Of a DNA stretch of 64,000 bases, positions 8,944 through 17,566 are shown one piece after another. The position numbers were made by a program, and so were the translations under genes. Position 1 is the stretch's first letter. Each line of letters opens with the position of its first letter. The DNA is from Hallerella sp964397425 (GTDB lineage Bacteria; Fibrobacterota; Fibrobacteria; Fibrobacterales; Fibrobacteraceae). Location of the stretch: positions 124,001 to 188,000 of the forward strand of contig CAYNID010000002.1 of assembly GCA_964397425.1 (NCBI GenBank), in the 5' to 3' direction. The notes below the pieces were generated by a model. The model was given only the letters and a program-made list of their open reading frames with translations. It searched no databases and was not told the DNA's origin.

Positions 8944-11508
8944 TTACCTCGGATTCTGTTTGGATGTGGGATACAAAGTGGGCAAGAGGATGTCGACGTG
9001 ATCGCAATCTTTAGAAGAAAGCGGATCGGTTTCGAATGCCAAAATCCGGATTCCGGCTACGGAAATGTCGAGAGAGTCCGGCTTTGAATAAGAAACGGTT
9101 TTGCTCTGGTAAAGGAGCTTCCCGTCGCCCAAGACTTTATACGAAAAGCCGTCGCTGCAAAGGCTTTCTTCGTCAAGGCCGACAAGCGCCGTCAAGCGGG
9201 AAAATTCCCCCCGGATGTCAAAAACGGTCCGGCTGGAAGCGTGAGTGCCGAAACCTTCCGGAAACTTTTTCCCGGCGACGGTGAATGTGTTTCCGTCGAC
9301 TGAAGAGTTCACGTGGAAATCCCCCCAGTCCTGAACGGCTTTGGAGGGTTTTTGAAGGTTCAGTTGCAAGGCTCCCTGGAGGCGGAAAAATCGGAAATCT
9401 TCGACTTTGGCGATGAGTTCGTTTGAGGTCGAATCGTAAATTTCCGCGAGAAGCCTGTTGTATCCCGGTTGTAAAACGGGGCCTTTCAGCGTGTCGCTGT
9501 AATTTCCCGCTGTATAAGGCTTGGCGAAGATGGAATCTCCGTTCAAGAAAACGCGGAGTTTCCAGTGCCCGGAATAATTGCTCTTTTCGGCGTGGTTGAA
9601 AATGAATGTTCCGGAATCCGCATCGCCTTGCCAAAAGCCGAAGGCGAATAGGTTGTCGGGGTTGTAATTTCGCCGGTCGAGAATCTTTGCAATGCGCAAC
9701 CAGTAATTGTTCGTAATGAGCGCCCTGTGGACATCTTCGAGCTTTTGTTCCCGTTCAAAAATATCGCATGTGGTCGGGATGCGGTGCTCGACCGCTTTTT
9801 TGTGGTAAGTTTTGGAATCCCAGCAATCCAATCCGCGGATGTAATAAACTTCGCCGTCGTATTTTTGAATGAGGCTTCTGAGGGAATCATCAGAAAGCTC
9901 CTTGGCCTTGTTGTAATGGATGGAAGATTCTCCGTAGCCGATGAAATGCCACGGTCTCCCGTAAATGAACAGTCGCGGCTTCTGCGGTTGTTCGTTCAGC
10001 CATTTCCAGATTTCCGCTTCTTCGGTCGTCAGGTGGTTGCGGTTATACATGATGTTTTCGGTGAAACTTTGTTTGTATTTGGCCGTATTGGCGAAGAAAA
10101 TGGCGGAAACGAGGATGGTGAAAAACAGGTTCAGTGTGAAATTTGAAGAAAGGGAAGCCTTTCCCAGCAAGAAGAGCGCAATGTTTTTCAGTTGGCGTAG
10201 CGCGAACGCCGAAAGGAACGCCATCGTCGGCATCATCACCAACGCGTAACGTTGGTTGATTTCAATCGTGAAATCTCCCGAAACGTTTTCGAGAATCATG
10301 TACGTCTGGATGTGGTAAAGGAGGAGGAATCCGGCTATTTTGGCGTAGTGCCCGAATTTTTTTTCGTAAAACTCCCGGCAAACGGCGAAGAGGAGAAAGA
10401 GCAGGCCTAAAAGGAAAAGGTAATTGAAAGAAGAGAGGAACGGATTCGCGAGGAGCTTGCTCTCGGTCAAAGGCTTTGTCATGACTTCCCAGTTGACAAG
10501 CAGGTTTTCAAAAAAATGCCCATGCGCCGAATGAGTTCCCCCCTGGAATCCGTAACCTTGGAAGTAGCTTATCGTGAGGAGGATGGGAACGGAGAACAGG
10601 GAAAGGGTGACGAAAAACGCCGGCGCTTTGGCGTCTTTTCTGTCGAGGAGTTTGGGAATCGCCACAATCAAGAACGCTAAAAAGCAGAAGACAGTTTCTT
10701 GACGTGTTTGGGCGAAAAAGGCTAAAACCAGGGCGCATAGAATCCAGTGGCGGACCGTGTTGCGGTCAAAGGCCCAGCGGAGAGTCCACAGGGAAAGCGC
10801 GCTGAGAAAAATGTAAAGAGGTTCCACCGACATGGAGCGGAATTGGAAAAGAATCGTGGGCTGCGCAAGCAGGATGATGCTTGAAAGCGCGGAAAGCAGG
10901 TCGTCTGATGTCCAGGCGCGGATGGCGAAGAAGAGGAGGAGCGCGGAGAAGAAAAGCATCCCCAGTTGAACGTGGAAAATCCAGTGGAGGTCGGTTCCCA
11001 AAAAGGCTATTCCGAAAGAGTAGAGGAAAGAAAGTCCCTTTGTTTTGAAACTGTCGGTGTTCTTGTAACAATCGAGCGCTTTGGATTGCGCGTCGAATTC
11101 CCCTTCGTCGCAAGTGGCCGTAATGCCGTTGTGGTATATGTTTTGGGCGATGGACATGAAAATGCTTTCATCGCTTTGCACGCGGTGGCGGGCTTCAATC
11201 CATGAGCCGGCGGCTACGGTCGCAATTGCCGCGGCGACGAATACAACCGCGAAATAGGAAAGGGGAGGCGCTTTTTCTTTGATATAGGCGTTGAAATCTT
11301 TGCACAGGGTCAGGAATATGGCAATTCCTGCGCATAATTGGATAAAGAACAGAGGAAGAGGCAACCGTTGATCCAAAATGCGGATAAGGTCTTTTGCTCC
11401 CACGTTCGGTGCCAGGTAAATGAGAAAGGGGATGAGGATGGCGACGGCGATGCCGATTATCCCCGCCGGATGGAGAATGTTTTTGAAAATATTTATCCAG
11501 TTTTTCAT
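8944..11508 (-). CDS. GT-C-like (GT39/ArnT-type) membrane glycosyltransferase with C-terminal NPCBM-like module
   Basis: 854 residues. About ten hydrophobic segments fill residues 15-480. The first periplasmic loop carries the acidic SDES motif near 112, as in GT-C enzymes that use polyprenyl-linked sugars. The soluble C-terminal part (about 710-850) has DWGDFHVN, GFGTHASS, ALVGLDEES and CDHVDIL, the landmark pattern of an NPCBM-type beta-sandwich carbohydrate-binding module. A paralog with the same architecture is at 52705-55221; both share RQETVF, FQGG(T/S)H and INQRY. It probably transfers a lipid-linked sugar to a surface acceptor. The acceptor is unknown and the NPCBM assignment is from motif pattern only. 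Confidence 0.72.
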   Translation of the reverse strand: MKNWINIFKNILHPAGIIGIAVAILIPFLIYLAPNVGAKDLIRILDQRLPLPLFFIQLCAGIAIFLTLCKDFNAYIKEKAPPLSYFAVVFVAAAIATVAAGSWIEARHRVQSDESIFMSIAQNIYHNGITATCDEGEFDAQSKALDCYKNTDSFKTKGLSFLYSFGIAFLGTDLHWIFHVQLGMLFFSALLLFFAIRAWTSDDLLSALSSIILLAQPTILFQFRSMSVEPLYIFLSALSLWTLRWAFDRNTVRHWILCALVLAFFAQTRQETVFCFLAFLIVAIPKLLDRKDAKAPAFFVTLSLFSVPILLTISYFQGYGFQGGTHSAHGHFFENLLVNWEVMTKPLTESKLLANPFLSSFNYLFLLGLLFLLFAVCREFYEKKFGHYAKIAGFLLLYHIQTYMILENVSGDFTIEINQRYALVMMPTMAFLSAFALRQLKNIALFLLGKASLSSNFTLNLFFTILVSAIFFANTAKYKQSFTENIMYNRNHLTTEEAEIWKWLNEQPQKPRLFIYGRPWHFIGYGESSIHYNKAKELSDDSLRSLIQKYDGEVYYIRGLDCWDSKTYHKKAVEHRIPTTCDIFEREQKLEDVHRALITNNYWLRIAKILDRRNYNPDNLFAFGFWQGDADSGTFIFNHAEKSNYSGHWKLRVFLNGDSIFAKPYTAGNYSDTLKGPVLQPGYNRLLAEIYDSTSNELIAKVEDFRFFRLQGALQLNLQKPSKAVQDWGDFHVNSSVDGNTFTVAGKKFPEGFGTHASSRTVFDIRGEFSRLTALVGLDEESLCSDGFSYKVLGDGKLLYQSKTVSYSKPDSLDISVAGIRILAFETDPLSSKDCDHVDILLPTLYPTSKQNPR

Positions 11509-11573
11509 CGGAGTGGAATATAGTTCTTTTTTTTTCTTGAAAAAATGCGAAAAGCGTTCCCGGACGGGGGAAT

Positions 11574-12120
11574 GCGTAATTAGGAATTAGAAATGAGGAA
11601 TTAGGAATTGATGCTGAGAAAGGGAAACTTCTTTGGTGGGATTTTGCACGGAGAGCCTTTTCAGCTGTGTTGATGTTTGCACGGCTTGGACGGTGAAGGC
11701 GAGCCGTTTTTGCGTAATTAGGAATTAGAAATGAGGAATTAGAAATTGACGCTGAGAAAGGGAAACTTCTTTGGTGGGATTTCGCCCGGAAAGCCTTTTC
11801 AGCGGTGTTGATGTTTGCACGGCTTGGACGGCGAGCCTTTTTGGTGGAATTTGTACTGTCTGTTTGCCGCGGAATTTTTTTCGGAATTAGAAATGAGGAA
11901 TTAGAAATTGACGCTGAGAAAGGGAAACTTCTTTGGTNNNNNNNNNNNNNNNNNNNNNNNNNNNNNNNNNNNNNNNNNNNNNNNNNNNNNNNNNNNNNNN
12001 NNNNNNNNNNNNNNNNNNNNNNNNNNNNNNNNNNNNNTCTTTGGTGGGATTTCGCCCGGAAAGCCTTTTCAGCGGTGTTGATGTTTGCACGGTGTTGACT
12101 GCGCAGGCAAGCCGTTTTCG
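11574..12120 (+). repeat. interspersed repeat array 1 (tandem copies, interrupted by an assembly gap)
   Basis: Four partial or complete copies of a unit of about 140 bp begin at 11574, 11712, 11883 and just after the gap at 12038. Each has four blocks: an ATTAGGAATTAGAAATGAGG-like purine-rich segment, a GGGAAACTTCTTTGGTGGG block, an AAAGCCTTTTCAGCGGTG block, and a block ending in ACGGCT...AGCCGTTTTT, which resembles an intrinsic terminator. Spacings between the first three copies are 138 and 162 bp. The array lies between divergent genes. Related arrays are at 24870-25460 and 32296-32530. Confidence 0.85.
11938..12037. other. assembly gap of 100 N
   Basis: A run of exactly 100 N inside the repeat array. 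The sequence before and after it shares TCTTTGGT, so the true gap may be small or absent. Contig order across it rests on scaffolding. Confidence 0.95.
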
Positions 12121-12428
12121 CTGAAAGATCTTCCGAAGTGGAATGTGTTGAACTTGTGATTGTTTCCTCGGCTCGCTTTGAAAATACGGGAAAGATTCGC
12201 CTCATCGAGACTTTCGAATTCCGCTGCGAATCGAAATTGCAACTGTTATTACATCGGTGACCGCATGAACGTCCCGTGCGCTGTCGGCTTTTTCAAATTG
12301 GCGCATATTTTTATCGCGGCAGGAAATATCTGCGCAGAAGTGTTGATCGACGATACGCTCTCCGCTCCTTTCCGGTTCGACGGCGGGTAAAATTTCTACC
12401 TTTTCCAAAGCAACTAGTTGGAGTCTTT
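12121..12428. other. upstream region of the UDP-glucuronate decarboxylase gene
   Basis: About 308 bp between the repeat array and the ATG at 12429. An upstream in-frame extension from 12276 has Arg-rich non-family sequence and is not coding. A promoter must lie here or in the array, but no clear one was recognised. Confidence 0.4.
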
Positions 12429-13367
12429 ATGCGTTGTTTAGTTACAGGTGGTGCCGGTTTTTTGGGTTCGCATCTTTGCGAACGTTTGCTTGCCGAAGGA
12501 AACGAAGTCCTTTGCCTCGACAATTTTTTTACGGGCCGGCGCACGAATGTAGAACACTTGCTCGACTGTCACCGTTTTGAACTCATCCGTCACGATGTGA
12601 CCGAGCCGATTTTGCTCGAAGTGGACCGCATTTACAATTTGGCGTGCCCGGCAAGCCCCATCCATTATCAGTTCAATCCGGTCAAGACCATCAAAACAAG
12701 TGTCATGGGGGCGATTAACATGTTGGGGCTAGCGAAACGCGTCCATGCGCGGATTTTGCAAGCGTCGACAAGTGAAGTTTACGGCGATCCGAAGGTGCAT
12801 CCGCAAACCGAAGATTATTGGGGAAACGTCAATCCGATCGGTGTCCGCAGTTGTTATGATGAAGGAAAACGCGTTGCGGAAACTCTTTTCATGGATTACC
12901 ACCGGCAAAGTCAGGTGGAAATTCGCATCGTGCGCATTTTCAACACTTATGGCCCCCGAATGCTTTCGAACGATGGACGTGTCGTGAGCAATTTTATCGT
13001 GCAGGCGTTAAAAGGGGAAAACATAACGATTTATGGAACCGGCGAGCAAACGCGCAGTTTCTGCTACGTCTCGGACTTAATCGAAGCCTTTGTCCGCATG
13101 ATGGTTCAAGATGAATGCATCGGACCTGTGAACATTGGAAATCCGCATGAATTTACCATGATGGAACTGGCCCGGAAAATCGTCGATTTGACGGGCAGCA
13201 AAAGCCGGATTGTTTTTCAGGATTTGCCGGGAGACGATCCCCGGATGCGCAAACCGGACATTTCAAAAGCAAAACAAGTTCTTTCCGGTTGGGAACCGGA
13301 AGTCTGTTTGGAAGAAGGCTTGAAGAAAACCATCGCCTATTTTGAAAAAACGCTGGAAAAGAAGTGA
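12429..13367 (+). CDS. UDP-glucuronate decarboxylase-like SDR (UDP-xylose synthase)
   Basis: 312 residues. Extended short-chain dehydrogenase: NAD-binding GGAGFLGSH at 7-15, active-site SCYDEGKR (Y-x3-K) near 142-149 and STSEVYGDP near 118. The YDEGKR form and the NPIGVRSCYDEGKR context are characteristic of the enzymes that convert UDP-glucuronate to UDP-xylose. The frame is open 51 codons upstream, but family alignment and a TTGGAG site place the start at 12429. With the epimerase at 29606 it suggests nucleotide-sugar supply for surface polysaccharides. Confidence 0.85.
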   Translation: MRCLVTGGAGFLGSHLCERLLAEGNEVLCLDNFFTGRRTNVEHLLDCHRFELIRHDVTEPILLEVDRIYNLACPASPIHYQFNPVKTIKTSVMGAINMLGLAKRVHARILQASTSEVYGDPKVHPQTEDYWGNVNPIGVRSCYDEGKRVAETLFMDYHRQSQVEIRIVRIFNTYGPRMLSNDGRVVSNFIVQALKGENITIYGTGEQTRSFCYVSDLIEAFVRMMVQDECIGPVNIGNPHEFTMMELARKIVDLTGSKSRIVFQDLPGDDPRMRKPDISKAKQVLSGWEPEVCLEEGLKKTIAYFEKTLEKK

Positions 13368-13375
13368 ACTTCCTG

Positions 13376-13687
13376 ATGCGGGTGTTTACAGTTTGTGCGC
13401 CCGGAGCCACTGTTCAAGCAAATCCGCGATTTGCCCGTTGTTCATCTCCTGAAAAAGGAAGTGGCTGTTCCCGGTGATTCCCATTTTGGGCAAATCCCAA
13501 AGTTCTGCATCTCCACCGTCCTTTCTGTATTGTTACGTGAATTTCTGGGCGTTGTCCCGGACGTTTTTCCCAAAAGCTTTTCATCGTAGGCGCCCGTGTT
13601 CACGGTCATTTGCCGAAAGAACTGGTTCTGGGAAGATTCTCCGGCGGGAAATTGACTGCCCTTGTAACGGTCCGGCGCAATTCGTCC
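13376..13687 (-). pseudogene. truncated duplicate of the esterase 3' end (left copy of a long direct repeat)
   Basis: This stretch repeats 16990-17566, the C-terminal coding part of the esterase at 17000-18046, with only scattered base differences. About 265 bp is missing from the middle. The deletion joins two TTTTCCAAAA-like sites that both exist in the intact copy (near 17180 and 17443), so it probably arose by slippage at short repeats. No open reading frame survives. Together with the right copy it brackets the DpnII-type cassette. Confidence 0.85.
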
Positions 13688-13917
13688 GAGTCTGTTTTAG
13701 CCCTCAGACAACTTCTACGGTGAAAAGCCTTCCTATATAACGGAAGTGAATGTTGAACTGCTGTGTTTTACGCCTCTTTCGTGGATAAAGATTCAATCGA
13801 TGAACGTGCGAAGCGCTTCGGGAGTCCGCTCCCTTAAATTTGAAAGCTTGTTTGCTATATCCACGAATCTCTCAACATTCCCTTATTTAGCAATAATTTC
13901 TTTTCTATTTTAAGACT

Positions 13918-14853
13918 ATGACTTTAGCGAAACCATTCATCAAGTGGGTTGGCGGTAAAACACAACTTTTGGACGAAATTCGCAGGTATTATCCGAAGCG
14001 GATTGAAAAATATTGCGAACCTTTTGTGGGGGGCGGAGCGGTTCTTTTTGATGTTCTTTCTCATTCGGAACCGAAAGAGGTACTCATCAATGATATCAAT
14101 GCCGAACTCATAAACACCTATAATCAAATAAAGACCAACTGTAATGGTTTGATTGATATCCTTGCAAAAATTCAGGAAAAGTATTGGTCTTCATCATTGG
14201 AGGAAAATAAAAGTCTTTATTTTGAGAAAAGAGATAGTTTCAATTTGTTGAAGGCAACAGACGACAAAAAAGAAAATCTTGAAAAAGCGGCTCTTTTCAT
14301 TTTCTTAAATAAAACCTGTTTTAATGGACTTTTCCGCGTTAACTCAAAAGGCTTGTTCAATGTGCCTTTCAACAACGCCAAGAGACCGTTACTGTGTGAT
14401 ATTGATAATTTAAAAGCCTGTTCGGAATTGCTGCAGAATGTCAAAATGTCCGTAGGCAACTACACTCAATGCGAGAATTTCATCGATGAAAAAACATTTG
14501 TTTATATTGACCCGCCTTACAGGCCTCTTACAGCAACGGCGGCGTTTACATCATACAATGAGAAAGGGTTTGGGGATGATGAACAAATTGCATTGGCCAA
14601 GTTTATTGAAAAAATATCTGAAAGAAAGGCTGTTGTCGTTACGAGTAATTCCGATCCAAAGAACGAAGATGCGGAAGACAATTTTTTTGATGAATTATAT
14701 AGGAATTTTGAAGTAAGACGAGTGAATGCGAAAAGGGCTATAAATTCAAAAGGGGATAGGAGGGGGAAAATGTCTGAGCTCTTAATTTCAAACATGGGGA
14801 CTCCGCGGGAATTCCGGTTTACGTCGGCGAAACTATTTAAATCGGAAGAATAA
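13918..14853 (+). CDS. dpnM: Dam-type N6-adenine DNA methyltransferase of a DpnII-like R-M system
   Basis: 311 residues. Alpha-class (D12) adenine methyltransferase: KWVGGKTQLL near 9-18 with the FVGGGAV motif I near 39 for SAM binding, INDINAELINTY near 60, and catalytic DPPYRPLTATAAF near 198. The same architecture is seen in Dam and DpnM, which methylate GATC. The next genes are a DpnII-family nuclease and a second methyltransferase, so the GATC assignment is strong by context. The gene is visibly AT-rich compared with its chromosomal flanks, indicating acquisition. Confidence 0.9.
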   Translation: MTLAKPFIKWVGGKTQLLDEIRRYYPKRIEKYCEPFVGGGAVLFDVLSHSEPKEVLINDINAELINTYNQIKTNCNGLIDILAKIQEKYWSSSLEENKSLYFEKRDSFNLLKATDDKKENLEKAALFIFLNKTCFNGLFRVNSKGLFNVPFNNAKRPLLCDIDNLKACSELLQNVKMSVGNYTQCENFIDEKTFVYIDPPYRPLTATAAFTSYNEKGFGDDEQIALAKFIEKISERKAVVVTSNSDPKNEDAEDNFFDELYRNFEVRRVNAKRAINSKGDRRGKMSELLISNMGTPREFRFTSAKLFKSEE

Positions 14854-14880
14854 AGACTTGAATCGTTTGAATTGGAAGTG

Positions 14881-15045
14881 ATGAAACTGTTTGGTGATGA
14901 TTGTGAAAAATCATATTTGCGGAAACTTACCTTGGAAAAAGGGTTTGACGGCATCCGGTATTTTGATCCGATTGCAACGGGTGAGAAATTTGTGTTATTC
15001 AATATAGATGTTGTTCAGAAAAAATCAAAGACGGAAACTGCATAA
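14881..15045 (+). CDS. small ORF between methyltransferase and restriction enzyme
   Basis: 54 residues from ATG at 14881, ending in a TAA that overlaps the nuclease ATG by one base (TAATG). The frame is the same as that of dpnM: only the TAA at 14851-14853 separates them, and the nine codons between are open. The sequence has a GFDGIRYFD...GEKFVLFN pattern resembling the C-terminal strand region of ADP-ribosyltransferase-fold proteins. It could be a separate small protein or the remnant of a domain once fused to another protein. No function is assigned. Confidence 0.5.
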   Translation: MKLFGDDCEKSYLRKLTLEKGFDGIRYFDPIATGEKFVLFNIDVVQKKSKTETA

Positions 15046-15869
15046 TGAAAAAATTTAATGAGTTCATTTCTCAACTTAGCGAAACAAATGCAACGCTCGA
15101 TTATTTTACTGATTTTGAAAAAGTTGCTCGCAATACAAATAAAATCGCAATTAAGCTAAATCAGCTAAATTACTTAATTGGTAAAGATGATTTGCAAAAA
15201 TCAATAAAAGAACTTTGGAATGAAAATCCTAAAGTTTTTGCAGTGCTTGATATTCTTCTTGCCGTGAGGGCAAAGGACAAGAAGAAAACGCTCAATGCAA
15301 ATGGTGAATTTGTTTTGCTTGAAAGTTATTTTACCCCTTTGCAAGGGGTAATTGATTATATTGAACAGACTGGTCTAGCCAAAATTTTCAAAAATAAAAA
15401 TATAACAAATCTAGTGGATTATGTTTTCGGGGTAGAAGTTGGGCTTGATACAAATGCTCCCAAAAATCGTGGGGGTGAAAATATGGCAAAAGCTGTTGCC
15501 TTGAAATTCAAAGGAGCTGGCATACCATATCGTTCTGAAGTAAACAGTACAGAATTTGAAGAAATTAAATCGCTCGGACAAGATTTAAAACGCTTTGATT
15601 TTGTTGTTCAAACAAAAAAGAGAACTTATCTTATCGAAACCAATTTTTATAATGGTGGCGGTTCAAAACTGAATGAAGTTGCTCGTGCCTATACGGATAT
15701 CGCTCCAAAAATCAATCAGTATGAAAAATTTGAATTTGTATGGATAACTGATGGACAGGGTTGGCTTTCTGCAAAAAATAAACTTGGAGAAGCATATTCA
15801 ATAATTCCAAGCGTTTACAATCTTGCAAACTTGGAAGATTTTCTTGTAAAGGTAAGAACGGAATTATAA
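15045..15869 (+). CDS. dpnB: DpnII/MboI-family type II restriction endonuclease
   Basis: 274 residues. The nuclease core is visible as RFDFVVQTKKRTYLIETNFYNGGGSKLNEVARAY at about 184-217: the D...ExN signature of the DpnII family, in which the Asp and Glu bind the metal. These enzymes cut unmethylated GATC. It follows the small ORF by a one-base overlap and touches the next methyltransferase directly (stop 15869, ATG 15870), so the three are translated from one message. AT-rich codon use matches its neighbours. Confidence 0.9.
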   Translation: MKKFNEFISQLSETNATLDYFTDFEKVARNTNKIAIKLNQLNYLIGKDDLQKSIKELWNENPKVFAVLDILLAVRAKDKKKTLNANGEFVLLESYFTPLQGVIDYIEQTGLAKIFKNKNITNLVDYVFGVEVGLDTNAPKNRGGENMAKAVALKFKGAGIPYRSEVNSTEFEEIKSLGQDLKRFDFVVQTKKRTYLIETNFYNGGGSKLNEVARAYTDIAPKINQYEKFEFVWITDGQGWLSAKNKLGEAYSIIPSVYNLANLEDFLVKVRTEL

Positions 15870-16754
15870 ATGTCAATTTCTGCCTACTATCGCTCACAAA
15901 ACAAAGACTTTACTCTCGTGCTTGGAGACTGCCTTGAACTTTTACCAGATGTGAATTTCCAATTTGATATGATTTTTGCGGATCCGCCATATTTTCTTTC
16001 CAATGGAGGAATATCCGTCCAAAGTGGTAAACAAGTTAGTGTGAATAAAGGCGATTGGGATAAATCTCAAGGCTTTGAAAAAGACAATGAGTTCAACTAC
16101 AAATGGATTTCTGCATGTCGTGGACATCTAAAAGAAAATGGTACGATATGGATTTCCGGCACCTATCATAATATTTTTTCTGTTGCCCAAATGTTGAATG
16201 AATTGGGTTTTAGAATTCTTAATTGCATAACTTGGGCAAAGACAAATCCGCCTCCAAATTTGAGTTGCAAATTTTTCACCCATTCAACAGAATTCATTCT
16301 TTGGGCTCGTAAAAATAAAAAGGTTCCCCATTATTATAATTATGAGTTGATGAAGCAAATCAATGGCGGAACGCAGATGCGGGATGTATGGCTAATGCCT
16401 GCCATAGGACGCTGGGAAAAATCCTGTGGAAAACATCCTACGCAAAAACCCCTTCCTCTTCTTGCGAGAATTATTCAAGCATCCACGAAAGAAAATGCGT
16501 GGATTCTAGACCCGTTTTGCGGAAGTTCCACTACTGGAATTGCTGCAAATCTTTTAAATCGCCGTTTTTTGGGAATCGATCGGGAAGAGAATTTTCTTGA
16601 ACTTTCAAAAAAGCGTTATCAAGAGATAGAAAAGATGGATGTTCGTAAAGATTTTTACAAACGCATTTGCAAAACAAGGGATGGAAGCCTGCAACAGATT
16701 TTAGAATTGCGCGAGGCTCCTTCATGCTATGGATTGGATTTGCCGATAGAATAA
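15870..16754 (+). CDS. dpnA: DpnA-type second adenine methyltransferase
   Basis: 294 residues. Beta-class order: catalytic DPPYFLSNGG near 32 comes before the SAM-binding DPFCGSSTTGIAA near 212. In DpnII systems this second enzyme methylates GATC also on single-stranded DNA and protects incoming transforming DNA. It ends the R-M operon; 235 bp of tail follow before the right copy of the duplicated segment. Confidence 0.88.
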   Translation: MSISAYYRSQNKDFTLVLGDCLELLPDVNFQFDMIFADPPYFLSNGGISVQSGKQVSVNKGDWDKSQGFEKDNEFNYKWISACRGHLKENGTIWISGTYHNIFSVAQMLNELGFRILNCITWAKTNPPPNLSCKFFTHSTEFILWARKNKKVPHYYNYELMKQINGGTQMRDVWLMPAIGRWEKSCGKHPTQKPLPLLARIIQASTKENAWILDPFCGSSTTGIAANLLNRRFLGIDREENFLELSKKRYQEIEKMDVRKDFYKRICKTRDGSLQQILELREAPSCYGLDLPIE

Positions 16755-16899
16755 AATCAAGCATCCTCTGGAACAGGTCGTTTTCTTTCTGTAAAATCAA
16801 TCCTTCATGAAAAAAGCCTGTTTATGGCCTTATAAACAAAAAGTGGAGTTTCCACATCCTATTTTTGGTTTTGCAACAAATCAAATAAAGGAACCAATT

Positions 16900-17091
16900 A
16901 TGGAAAACTCCGACAACAAATATGGTTTCGACCCGACAATATTGAAAGCCTTGATTGAGCGGGGACGCGGGTGGTGGGGTGCTTTCCGAATGCGGGTGTT
17001 TACAGTTTGTGCGCCCGAAGCCACTGTTCAAGCAAATCCGCGATTTGCCCGTTGTTCATCTCCTGAAAAAGAAAGTGGCTGTTCCCGGTGA
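16900..17091 (+). pseudogene. short truncated reading frame at the right border of the R-M insert
   Basis: An ATG at 16900 follows an AAAGGA site and opens a frame MENSDNKYGFDPTILKAL that reads about 30 plausible codons. It then runs out of the insert into antisense esterase sequence at 16990. This looks like the start of a gene cut off at the junction. The family is not recognised. Confidence 0.4.
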
Positions 17092-17566
17092 TTCCCATTT
17101 TGGGCAAATCCCAAAGTTCTGCATCTCCACCGTCCTTTCTGTATTGTTCCGTGAATTTCTGGGCGTTGTCCCGGACTTTTTTCCAAAATCCGCTGGAGTG
17201 GATGTCGGCTGGACCGTTGTCGATGTAATCGCCGAAAAGAATGAGAATTGGAATTTTGGCGGTCAAGAATTTTTTGTATTCCGCCGAGCCGATTTCCGGC
17301 GTGCCTCCCGGTTCTACGGCAATGAGCGCCGCCATGTTTTCCACATTGGTTTGAAAGCCGACGCGTCCACCTTGGGAATGGGTGACGTAAACGGCGCTTT
17401 TCCCCGTCATTTTTTTGACGTCGGAAAGGACGGCACTCAGGGATTTTCCAAAAAGCTTTTCATCGTAGGCGCCCGTGTTCACGGTCATTTGCCGAAAGAA
17501 CTGATTCTGGGAAGACTCTCCGGCGGGAAATTGACTGCCCTTGTAACGGTCTGGCGCAATTCGTCC
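16990..17566. repeat. right copy of the long direct repeat flanking the R-M cassette
   Basis: Intact version of the segment also present, with an internal deletion, at 13376-13687. Both copies begin at ATGCGGGTGTTTACAG and end at CGCAATTCGTCC. The duplicated target is thus about 577 bp and the inserted DNA about 3.3 kb (13688-16989). Confidence 0.88.

Noticed and set aside
11574..12120. CRISPR array
   Set aside because: Repeated units are about 140 bp with internal structure and no short repeat/unique spacer alternation; no cas gene is in the window.
11195..12205. 336-codon minus-strand frame running through repeat array 1, and two copy spacings (138 and 162 bp) that are multiples of three
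   Set aside because: The frame crosses the N gap and overlaps the GT-C gene, and copy spacing in array 3 (88 bp between matching blocks) is not a multiple of three. The open frame is probably chance in a low-complexity repeat.
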